Source of the DNA: Madurella fahalii
Lineage: Eukaryota > Ascomycota > Sordariomycetes > Sordariales
DNA: 64,000 bases
NCBI GenBank assembly: GCA_029876055.1
Contig: CM056878.1
Span: 2,232,001-2,296,000, forward strand
Direction of reading: 5' to 3'
A program made the position numbers and the translations under genes. The notes below the pieces were generated by a model, which was not told the DNA's origin, did not search any database, and saw nothing but the letters and a program-made list of their open reading frames with translations. Shown here one piece after another: positions 54,504 to 64,000 of this stretch; position 1 is the first letter of the stretch, and the number at the start of each line of letters is the position of its first letter.

Positions 54504-57500
54504 TTAAACCGAGGACGGAAATCTGGCCATCTCCAGCAACGAACCATGAATCCGGGCCCTCTCCCCCAACGCCACAAACTCGTTCAGCAGTCCTGTAATC
54601 GCCGGGACCCCGGTTTCCGCAACCGCCGCGGCACAAAGCAGGATGCGAGCACACGCCGCAAACACATGCTGGTCCGACGTCCAGCCAAGCGGACCATCCT
54701 CCTTCTGCGCAGCAAGCTCAACAAGGTACCTCAGACCCGTCTCGGCCCATTGTCTCAGACGACGAAATGACGGTGCATCACCCCCTGAGTGCTGTAGAGT
54801 CTCGTAAGCCCGCCGCCATCTCGTAGTCTCCCTGACCTCGTCGATAAAAAGGTTCTGCTCCTCGGCAGCAAATAGGGAATTGTCGAAGTCCATGGCTCTG
54901 CGGATCTGTTCATCGGCAGGGGTCGGGAGGAGAAACGTTTGTGAGTAACGGTATGGCTGCCCTGCCATCCTGCAGACCGCGCGGGACCTGAATTCTTCAG
55001 CATCTCCGAAATGGTCTCGTAACCATGCGACGAGGTCGTCAGCTGTAGTTGGAGCGACCGTGTATGTGCCAATGACGCCGGACGCGGCGCTGGCAGCTAC
55101 CTCTCTGATTTCGTCATCATCATCGATCAGGCTGTCGTAGAGCGCTGAAAGGGCGGGAAGATACTTGGTGTCCCATTTGTGGTTTCTGTGGCCAGTGAAG
55201 AAGGACTTGAGCGCTATTACTGCCGAGTACCTGGCGTCGAACGGCTTGTGGGCATACTTAGCGAATACATCTTAGTATAAAACAGTGATTTATTGCTCGA
55301 CTTACATTATCCACGTCCAAGCATTCACCAAGCATGTCTCCCCAGCTCCTCAACCTCTGTTCCGGATTTGAGATGCTGCCTGAATCGCAGGACACGACCG
55401 CGGCCAGGATTGTTCCGCTCGTCTCAACGATCGCGTTTGACAGAGCGGGATTAATATCTCCATTTTGGAGTTCAGTCCATAACCGATGTAGATGTTCCAG
55501 GCTTGGCAATTCTGCAACATCACCGTGGTTGAGGACGTCGTCCATTAGAGACCTGAAGTTCAGCAGAGCCTGGGTTCGAATTTCGGGTGCCACTGAAGCG
55601 TCGCAAACCTGGAGATACAGGTCGAAGAGTCCTGATCTGGAGCCGGCGTTGTTGGACTGGACCCAAGCTCTAGGAATCGCTTCGAGCATCCTGCTTGCGG
55701 TATTAACGTTCACATTTATCGTTCTCAACAAGCGGGCTCGCAGTTCGTTCAGATCCCCGGATGCCGCCGTATCATATACCGACTTCAGAGCAACCTGCGT
55801 TTCGAGTAAAGCCGAAGATATAACTCCCTGTCCCACTATGGCCCCGGGCATGCCTGCTTTTTGGACTTGTTCGTGGCAGCCAAGGCTGGTGATTAGATTG
55901 AGGATCTCAAGATATGCTGCCTGGAGTTCTGCGCAACGCTCGAAAATCGCTAGTTTCTGAGCAAGCTGCGCCAGGAGCAACTTGACAGATTCCAAATCTT
56001 CCGTCGCCCGGTCAGTGATCGCTTGCGGTATAAACTCTCAGATGGTGTTGCTAACACTTACCGGATTTGAGATCAATGCCCAAGTCAGCCTTGCGTTCGA
56101 TGACGAACCTTGAGGTTAGGAGGGTCCCATGAAGCCGATTCGTGCTGTTGTTGGCTTCAACGAGGAGCCTTCCAATCTCTGTGGCCCAATCCTCCTGTAG
56201 CAAGAACGAGCATAGCGTTCTCGCAGCTATCTCTCGGACATGCCAGATGCGGCTGCCAAGGTATCCCTCAATATGCTTCCGCAACTCGTCTCGGTGTTCT
56301 TCGGGGGGCCCCGCACGTCGGATGATGTCCAGTGCAGGAAACACTGCCTCTGCTGCGGCAGAATGTGCCATGTTGTCCAAGGTTGCGTCTGCCGACCGCA
56401 ACAAACCGAGGATGACGCCCGGCAATGTGGGATACTTGTTGTACGAGATACGGACTGAATGACCGTCCCACCCGGATTCGATCGAAGATTTGCTCTCACC
56501 CGTACCGAGCAGGGAATCTATCAGGCTTCTCAGGAGAAGAAGGCCACAGTTCCGTATTGCCCACCTAGGATCAATTAGCGATGATTACCATTGCAACTGA
56601 GCAGTAGCTGACTAACACTTCGGATTTCAGATTCGTTGCTGCCAAGTGGAGCGTTCTGGCCAAGTACCCTTCAGCCTTTTTGCTCAAGAGCGAGCTCCTG
56701 AAAATCTCCCGTAGGGAATTGAGAGCATGAACTTGAGGGAGGTTTGATCCGTCTGTCTCTGCTATGCGGACAGGCTTCCTGCCAATCCCCTCGAGGGTGC
56801 CGTATACCTCGTCGAAGGACGGCGAGTTCGCATTTGCCGATAGAACCGCTGCGATAAGAGATGGAATTCCCGCCGATCGACGGGTCGTTGATGCCTGCGT
56901 CATGATACAAGCGATGGCTCCCTAGGAATTGTCAATACTGGTGCACTGCGAGTCTACGATCAGCAATCATACCTGATACCATTCACGAAGTAGGTTTTCT
57001 GACTTGGCGATGTCTGGAAAGATCGCTCGTAAATTCTGGGTAAGTTGACAGCAGTTTGTGAATGTATATGACACTGTCGAGAATGCGCCACGGTGCCGCA
57101 AGTTAGAGAGCTGTTCAAACGTAAGGTAGCCTGTATCCCTGAAGACGTCGAGTGGTGGGAAAGGTACGCCTGGTGCTTTTTTCAACCGCAACGTGCATAT
57201 TATGAGACGTAAAAGGTTACTTAGGATAGTCAGCAAATGTCTCGACGCTCCCGATCGACTGCCATACCTCGATTCATGCACCGCTCGGAAACTGTAGCTT
57301 AGCAAATCTTTGGTGTCCAGTCCCTCAATATCCTCAAGTTCTTCTGGCAGATGGCCTTCCGGTGAGTCATCGCAGAGAACATGTTTAACCGTCAGCCATA
57401 TTCGCCTGGAACAGACCAAGATTTGGCGCTGTAGCTGCCGGAGAACATCCTGTTGATGTTCAGTGTATGTCTGTTTGGTCAAAACCTGCCAAACATGACT

Positions 57501-59641
57501 ATGAAGTCCCTGTCAGCCTCGGATGTGGAAAGGAACCAAAACACCATGTCCCTCCTCAGCTCGGAACGAACCCACCTAATCGCTGCAAAGTCCGCATGTA
57601 CAGGGTTTTCGATGGCTGCGTGACCCAAGTCCCGCTCCGCTCTCGAAATCTTGGATTCCAACCGTTTGAGGATCTCTGATAGAAGGAAAATCTGCGGGTC
57701 TTGGCCGTTTAGCCAACTGCATAGGAGGCCTTGTGACCGGGCAGCTCCATCACCATGATCGGCTCTCCCGGTTCTATCTGCCAGCTTTGCGGCCCTGGTA
57801 CAGAATTCTTCAATGTCTGTGAGGAGAGCTGTAGGAGTTGGATTGGAAACTGAGTCGGCCTCCACAGCTTTTAGAGGAAGAATAGTCAGAAGTGCCGATG
57901 CAGTGTCCCTGACGTCGTCGAACGGATCCAATAATAGATCGAGGAGAAGCCGAACCCAAGTAGAGTCAGTGTATATTACCTGTGCAATGTCCCCATCGAC
58001 AGTATCATCTGTGGCGCCCGCATGCTTCCCGACTTTGAGGACCAGGAGTGCGGCCTTCAGTGCGGTGATGTGTCGCTGATACGACGCAGTAGGCAGAAGT
58101 TCGCTCTTCAAGAAGTCTGTGTACCATTTCAGAAACGCCTCGTGACGGTCAAGGACGTCCTTTGCCTCAAAATCATCCTTCAACCCAGCTTCCGGGCCCA
58201 ACTTCTTTTTCCCGGGCAACTGAACCCCATCTCCGCGAGGCTGCTGACTCTGCCGGTTGACGGACGCAGAAACACTCCGTTGGGCAACGGTGATGACATT
58301 CTTGGCGCGCCTGATCAAGTTCTTGGTATGCCCCAGTACCTCATTACGGACCTTAGCGTCGTAATCCGAATGAAAAGCCGCGAGGTGTTTCTTCAAGAGA
58401 CAGAAAGACACCTCAGAGAACGGTTTCGTTGTCGCTTGGGATGATATCAGCAACGAAAAAGCGCTGGACCTGACGGATATCGAAGGGTGCGCAAGTAGCC
58501 CGTCCAAAACGGCTTCTTGCAGGGTAACAGTAGTCATTAACTGCTGGGAGATGTCGCCTCCACTGCCTATCAATGTATTCTATTAGTATCCTGTCAGCTC
58601 GGAGGTCCGCATGACTTACTAGGTTCCTCCACCAGCCCAAACTTCTTCCCGAGCTCGAGGGTAGCCAACTGCAGCAAAAGGCCCTGGTCGGTCAATTCAT
58701 GGTCGATGGCTGTCAAAGGCTGGCTTCTGTTGAAAATTTCCAGAAGCCCCAACGATGCATTCCTGTCTTTCTTGAAGATAGGCGCAAGCACATAATTCTT
58801 GATGTCTTCTAGGATCTCCGGGTTCATCACCAGCGCTTCTTGAAGCCATTCTCGCCAATGTTCGAAAGTGAAGCCTGCAGAATCCGATTTGCGTAGCCCC
58901 AGGAATATGTGAACAAGGCACTTTCCAGCCAAGGGGCAGACATAAGTAAGCTCCATCCATGAGAACAGATGGAATGCGAACGATCTCCATAACGAGAGGC
59001 TGGGCAGGTCGGCCACGGACGGTTGCACGTCCCTGTATTTCAAGGAGATATCAGTAAGGTCGATTACCCGCTTGTTTAAGAAGTGGTCAAGACACTGCAA
59101 GCCTGACTTCGTTAGTTGCCTTGAGGATTGCCGGGAAACTATAGAGACAAGCGTCTCCAAGATGCTCCCCTTCACTGACCTCCCGCTTTCAGGGCAGGGG
59201 TTTGAGGTCGAGGACATCACCAGCACATCCAGAACCAACCGCAAGGCTCGATGGGGATCGTGCTCATACCACTCCAGGTAGAACTGGAACAGCTCCGTCG
59301 ACAGGGACTCAGTGAAAGCCCATCGTCTCAAGGCGCCGTCGCTCGACTTGGCACATTGTTGGACAAAGCTGCAGAGCTTGACGCAGGCGTGGCCGTTTCC
59401 ATGATATTGACGCGATTGGGAGGCTTCCAGAATCAGCTTTTGAAAGATTTCTTGGGCTACCCTAATGCGTGTTAGTCGATTTTGAGGTTTGTTGGGAGGT
59501 TGAGGGGACTCACAGAGGTCGAGATTCTGCCGATTGACTCATCAACCATCTCGTGATTGTGTTCGCATTCTCGAAAACGTCTGCACCAGCCCTAGACAAT
59601 AGAGCACCAGTGCTGTCTTGGTCGTCTTGTGTAGCGTCCAT
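54504..59641 (-). CDS. TRM732: THADA/Trm732-type HEAT-repeat protein (tRNA 2'-O-methylation cofactor)
   Basis: Model, eight exons: 59641-59514, 59461-58620, 58566-57572, 57485-56973, 56921-56617, 56564-56062, 55997-55306, 55256-54504; 1576 aa. In yeast, Trm732 works with Trm7 to 2'-O-methylate position 32 of tRNA; human THADA is the homologue. The whole protein is alpha-helical. The central DUF2428 core (about 650-1000) is clear: VLCDDSPEGHLPEE, ITRRSAGIPSLIAAVL-type MTQASTTRRSAGIPSL, VHALNSLREIF, WAIRNCGLLLLRSLID and AEAVFPALDIIRRAG. The C-terminus carries HKPFDARYSAVIALKSFFTG and EEQNLFIDEVRETT. Exon 3 ends at a GTTCGT donor and exon 7 begins after a GGAAG acceptor; these two junctions are the least certain. 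It is divergent from TIM23. Confidence 0.88.
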
Positions 59642-60381
59642 GATTGGCAAACACCCAGCCTAATGGAGGGGTAATGTCAGGAGAGGTGTCGAGGGGTTCT
59701 GTTTTCCACAGAGGCGAAGGAAGAAGAGATATTGCAATATAAGATTCTAGTCAAAGCAAAATCATCGAAACCGAAGCTCGCTTATCTCTCTGCATGGGAT
59801 GCGCTGTGCGGAACCGACACTCACTGAGTAACGACGAGGGAGAAATTTTGGGCATGTATGGGGTACGTACTGTACCTCAACGTGCTTCACCTTGAATGAA
59901 GGAGATGCACACCTCGGCACACCTTGGGCCAAGTTCGGCTAGCTCGATTTGGGAGTTAATAGTAGTATTCGGACAGAGTGATGGAAAAAAGGAACCCCAA
60001 AAGTTAGTCTTAGAGCATCTACATAGCTCCTGCCCCTACGTAGACCTTATAGAAATACTTGAACATTTCATACTAAATGCATCTTGGAAAAGCTCTTGGT
60101 AATATTCCTCCTTCTTCCTCTGTTTTAAGATGTCCATGCCAAGCAACCTGAAGCGCCTCCGTCAGTGCGGTTATCGCGCTGCGCACTGACCATCGCCGTT
60201 GCCCGTAAATTTTTTTTGACGTCTTATCGATCGCGGACTTGAGCCTGGCCAAGGTCCTCCCGCCAGCGTCGAACAGCATCCGCGAACGAACCGTCGCCGA
60301 CCCCTCGCACGGCATCCACTTCATTCAGCTCCATCCTTGGTTGAACTACTTATTGGTTTAATTGGTCTTATTTCCTTCAAA
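59642..60381. promoter_or_regulatory. Divergent promoter region, THADA-type gene / TIM23
   Basis: 740 bp between start codons, AT-rich in the centre (about 59940-60080). Nothing else was recognised. Confidence 0.5.
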
Positions 60382-61154
60382 ATGTCTATCTGGGATGCTT
60401 TGACCGGACGCAAATCGTCGTCACCGACCTCGTCGTCCAGCCCGCCTTCTGCGCCGTCCGCCCCTTCGCCAACACCATCACACTACGAGCCGACCCCCTT
60501 CGACCCCTCTTCCGCCCAGGGCGTCGATTCCTTCCTCGGCAGCTCTTCCTTCGCCGATCCGACACAACTACATCCCCTCGCCGGTCTGAACAAGGACACG
60601 CTAGACTACCTTTCCCTGGAAGACTCGGCACTTTCTGAGCTGCCTGGTTCGCAATCAGTGCTACCCTCTCGCGGTTTCACCGACGATCTCTGCTATGGTA
60701 CCGGTACTACGTACTTGTTGGGTCTGTCGATAGGCGGCGCATGGGGTTTGCAGGAAGGCTTGAGGAAGTCGGCCGATCAACCTCCGAAGCTGCGGCTGAA
60801 CTCGGTGCTTAACTCGGTCACGCGGAGAGGCCCGTTCCTTGGGAACTCGGCCGGCGTGGTTGCTATCTGCTACAACTGCATCAATTCGTACATTGGCTAT
60901 CTCAGGGGGAAGAACGATGCCGCCAACTCAATCGCGGCTGGCGCTCTGAGCGGTATGCTGTTTAAGAGCACAAGGGGCCTTCGGCCGATGATGATTTCTG
61001 GGGGCATCGTGGCATCCATCGCCGGAGCCTGGGCGGTAAGCCAGTTCGAACATCTCCGTTTCCAGCACGACGCTTGCTGACATCCACGTAGATTGCTAGG
61101 AGGACTTTCTTCCCTATCCCGGAGCCTCATGCCGAAGCTCACGCGACGCTGTGA
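60382..61154 (+). CDS. TIM23: Mitochondrial inner-membrane import channel TIM23
   Basis: Model, two exons: 60382-61035 and 61092-61154; 238 aa. Tim23 forms the presequence-import channel with Tim17. A hydrophilic Ser/Pro-rich intermembrane-space N-terminus (about 1-85) has LNKDTLDYLSLED. The four-helix Tim17/22/23 domain follows, with DLCYGTGTTYLLGLSIGGAWGLQEG, RGPFLGNSAGVVAICYNCINS, AANSIAAGALSGMLFKSTRGLRPMMISGGIVASIAG. The unspliced frame would end QFEHLRFQHDAC, but splicing at GTAAGC to the acceptor at 61091 gives IARRTFFPIPEPHAEAHATL. This fits a Tim23-type tail better and uses good splice sites, so I chose it. Confidence 0.93.
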
Positions 61155-62017
61155 AACAATAGCTTGCACTGACTATAGTCGCATTGCGATACGACTCATG
61201 GCTTCCTCCTGTCATCATACTTTCTCATTTAATCGATAGAGAACAGCACTCTTTTACAAAGCTGTTGTGTGAATGGTCCCTCGAGGACTAACATGTACGA
61301 AAACTTGGCTGGGGGTTTGTGGGGCGGGCATGCATAGCGCGCGGTATCTCTCCTCCCATGGAAATTGTATAATAGTAGCTCATGGTCATAGAGCGCCTCG
61401 GTTGAGCGCACAAGGCATCCGGAAGGCTTCAATCACCCTGATGGTGCAGCTGTCAAGGTTGCTTGACTGCTCTGGGCTGTGCTGTCTGAAGTGTTGGTGG
61501 AAGGAAAGTCAAAGACTGAATTATGATTCCAGCCGCAACATGAGGGGCTCTTGGAGTTACATTCATCGCTTGGGTTGACGCTGGAATAACGGTCACCTAC
61601 TTGCACACAGCTAAGACACCTCAGCAACCTGATGTCACTTCCTTCCTTTGTATGGCTATTTTATGGTTCCTGTTTTTTGGGTGGTCTTTCGGAACCAGAA
61701 AGCCCTTTGCAGTTCATCCTAGGCCCGCACGCGCCTTTACACCTACGCCTTGACATGGCAGTAGCTGCCGCCCTCTACACAAATTCACCTGCTCCCACAG
61801 CGCCGCCCCCCAATCCACCTATCTCACACTGCAACCTTTGCACAAATCTCATGCCGAGAATCGACAGATATCGAGCTGAGCCAAAATACCTTCGATGAAC
61901 CTCCACCGTCAACGATGTTTCTCCGAGTCGTTTAAGGCTGAATGCTGGCTATTTCCCATCCCCGGCACCCTTGTCTCACCTGCCCTTCTCTCGGACGGCC
62001 CTTCAAGCGCACAGGTC
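61155..62017. other. Intergenic region after TIM23
   Basis: No gene is recognised. It holds the TIM23 3' UTR and the upstream region of the next gene, including a possible alternative start at 61895. Confidence 0.45.
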
Positions 62018-63278
62018 ATGGCAAACTCAGCCCCGGCCCCAATACCAACGTCGAAGAGCGATCCTCGGAAAGGATCACAACTTACCGTCGGGCAAATCAA
62101 AGAGGAGTTCGCCTTACAGCGAGTGAAGCGATGGAAGGCGAAGCTGGGACGACTATCCCGCAGCGAGCTGCCAGCAATGATGGGTTCAATGTGCTACAGC
62201 TGGGAGACCCGTCGAGGTGGACAGCTCGGATGCATTCTACCCGATCGGGAGGGCGGGCATGCCTTCATCCCCTATGATGACGACAAGAAGGGCCTTCCTG
62301 GCGATCTATTGAAGCTCACCTGGAAGCTTGAGTCCTGGGCTGCCAATTCGCTCTCCCGTCCGTTTATGCTCCAAGTTGACAAGTTGCTGGAGGATGAAGT
62401 TAGGGATAAGTGTTTGCCCTACCTTAAAAATGCGGACCCCTCGAGGCTCGATTTTCTCGAGAAGGTAGATTTCGTTTTCCTTTCTCTTGAAATAATAATT
62501 ACTCTAGATACAAGAAGTGGTATGGAAGACTGATCATACATACCCAGGTTCGGATACTTGCCAAATACCGTCTCATGCAAGAGAGTTTTGACGCGCTCCG
62601 CTCGAATGATCCACGCAAACTAGCTTTCAGGTTCATTATCTCGGAGGTTACCGAATACGGCCATGTCAACATGAAATGGGACTACATGGATTGGAAGTGC
62701 AATGAAGAAGCCATCGCCGGGAGGCTAAACGGCTCCTCGCCTCCTCAACACGACACTGAAGCTCTCCTACCCAGACAGATCCGAGAGCTGAAGCGTATCA
62801 ACGACCCCGAGGACGGGAAGAGCGAAGCTCGGGCTATGATAAAAGAGTTGGAGTCTCCGAAGGCCGTCGAGAACGAGGCTCTGTGGTCTTACTTTATCTA
62901 TGACGGCAAGAAGGGCAGTCGACGGATGGAGGACCAGCATTGGACACCGCTGTCACGGGCTAGTGACTTCAGCAAGATGAAGCGCCTAGCCAGAGAGCGA
63001 GGCCAATTTCCGGTCTTCATGCGGGTAAGTCCTGCTGATCCTTACCCTAAGATGCCTTCGCACTTTCAATTGCCGTACCATCTCTCGTAGACTGACCGGC
63101 GCTCTAGACATGGCATTTACGCTTTTACAATGTCTGCTCCCGGATCCGTCAGTTACAGGAGCGCCAGCTTCAGTACCACAATCAGCTTTACAAGGCCGCC
63201 ATCAAAGCAGATCCCATCGCCAAGGCGTACTTCGATGAAGTTTGCGATAGTTCTATGCGCTGCTCAGAGCGCAGCTGA
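62018..63278 (+). CDS. Protein of unknown function, three exons
   Basis: Model, three exons: 62018-62464, 62548-63024, 63108-63278; 364 aa. All introns are phase 0 with GTAGAT or GTAAGT donors and CCCAG or TCTAG acceptors, and the joined frame stays open. I recognise no domain. The protein is mostly charged and helical: QIKEEFALQRVKRWKAKLGRL, then a segment with QLGCILPDREGGHAFIPYDDD, then VRILAKYRLMQESFDALRSND, a WDYMDWKCNEEAIAGRLNG motif, and a C-terminal coiled coil (RIRQLQERQLQYHNQLYKAA). An in-frame ATG at 61895 would add 41 residues of unconvincing composition. No signal peptide or membrane span is present. Confidence 0.72.
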
Positions 63279-63951
63279 GGAGACCGACAGTTGTACATCC
63301 AATTGGTCCACAGATCTGATAAGTGTTAATACCAGTACACGCCACCTCTCTTGGTTTTGCATGTTTGGTTTTCTATGCCCCTCTTGATATTGGCAGGGTA
63401 ACGCTTCGAATTGATTCGCTGCCTACTCCTGAATCATGATAGTATTTGACCAAGCCGGATATACGGCCGTTCTCGTAAACTTGTACATGGGCGACTGATC
63501 CTGTCAAAATACGAATACAGAGCGATCTACAAACGGTACATACGTCAATGGAAGAATCGTGTGAATTTCTGCATGAATTTAGGCTCTGCAGTCTTGCTGG
63601 GCAGTCATAGACTGGCAGGAAATTGGCTACTTCGCAGCATTCACCAACACAGTTTCAGCGGCGTGTGCACTTGCCTGCCGAACTTCTCTTCGCAACAGGT
63701 CAAGGAAATCCACGCTGGGTTATCCAAAACCCGCCAGGCCCTCCTGATCTTCCGTGCCGTTCAACTGGTTAAAGCAGCCGGCTGCCTGTTCTAGCTGCTT
63801 CGCTGACAATTTGTTTCCCACCGCAACAACACAACACAACACCAAGCAACTAATACCCGTAGAGCACTCGCCAAGATGTGCCTTCCTTGTTTCGCTTTCT
63901 CAAAGGCTCAGTACGAACGCGGCAACCGACAGCGTTTTCGCCAGTACCAAT
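63279..63951. other. Intergenic region before the last partial gene
   Basis: No gene is recognised. An ACAACACAACACAAC-type A/C-rich stretch just before 63860 looks like a fungal 5' leader. Confidence 0.4.
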
Positions 63952-63989
63952 ATGTTTGGAACGGCCACGAATGGATTCTCCGCGACACG
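63952..63989 (+). CDS. First exon of a gene cut by the window edge, possibly Rae1/Gle2-type
   Basis: The ATG at 63952 opens MFGTATNGFSAT and reaches a GTAAGC donor at 63990. The start MFG.AT resembles the first residues of fungal Gle2/Rae1 mRNA-export WD proteins, but twelve residues cannot prove it. A Phe-Gly nucleoporin start is the main alternative. An upstream ATG near 63874 lies in another frame. Confidence 0.35.
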
Positions 63990-64000
63990 GTAAGCCGATC

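Noticed and set aside
61036..61080. Unspliced C-terminus of TIM23 ending FQHDAC
   Set aside because: Good GT-AG sites, and splicing gives a TIM23-like tail ending PEPHAEAHATL.

Overview
The window is nuclear DNA from a filamentous ascomycete, most likely a Sordariomycete of the Sordariales/Chaetomiaceae type. The evidence is high GC content, genes broken by short introns (about 50-90 nt) with CTAAC/CTGAC-like branch sites, a Zn2Cys6 transcription factor, and a full set of conserved eukaryotic housekeeping genes. I rebuilt splice models by hand from splice sites, reading phase and family conservation. No transcript data were available.

Left third (1-24.1 kb): the 3' end of a probable fungal-type transcription factor (2-1003, +) converges on a PDI-like ER protein that has lost its CxxC and appears to contain two 8-nt microexons (1030-2548, -). 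Next come an ISWI-complex subunit of the Itc1/Acf1 type (3402-6960, -) and ALG8 glucosyltransferase (8962-10611, -). ALG8 is divergent from an L-type lectin cargo receptor of the Emp47/VIP36 type (11355-12810, +). These are followed by an Xaa-Pro aminopeptidase with an unusual insert (13245-15435, -), a possible decayed repeat (about 16.5-17.4 kb), and a Zn2Cys6 factor with a GC-AG intron (17984-21263, -) behind a long gene-free upstream region.

Middle (24.1-42.6 kb): COP9 signalosome CSN1 (+), PRP18 (-), SAP18 (+), a tiny four-exon complex I subunit of the NDUFB4 type (-), a Gtt1-like glutathione transferase (+), an LCAT/PGAP1-like alpha/beta hydrolase (+), a four-TM membrane protein (+), a MIF-like protein with long extensions (+), and the Rag GTPase Gtr2 (+).

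Right (42.6-64 kb): two gene-poor stretches of about 5.5 kb each flank one unrecognised gene (48072-49103, -). Then come a 1576-aa THADA/Trm732-type tRNA-methylation cofactor (54504-59641, -) divergent from TIM23 (60382-61154, +), an unrecognised three-exon gene (62018-63278, +), and the first exon of a possible Rae1/Gle2-type gene cut by the window edge.

Several neighbours share themes. ALG8, the lectin and the PDI-like protein act in ER glycoprotein folding and export. PRP18 and SAP18 are divergent RNA-processing genes. TIM23 and the NDUFB4-like protein are mitochondrial. Apart from the weak repeat remnant I saw no transposon, tRNA, rRNA or CRISPR.
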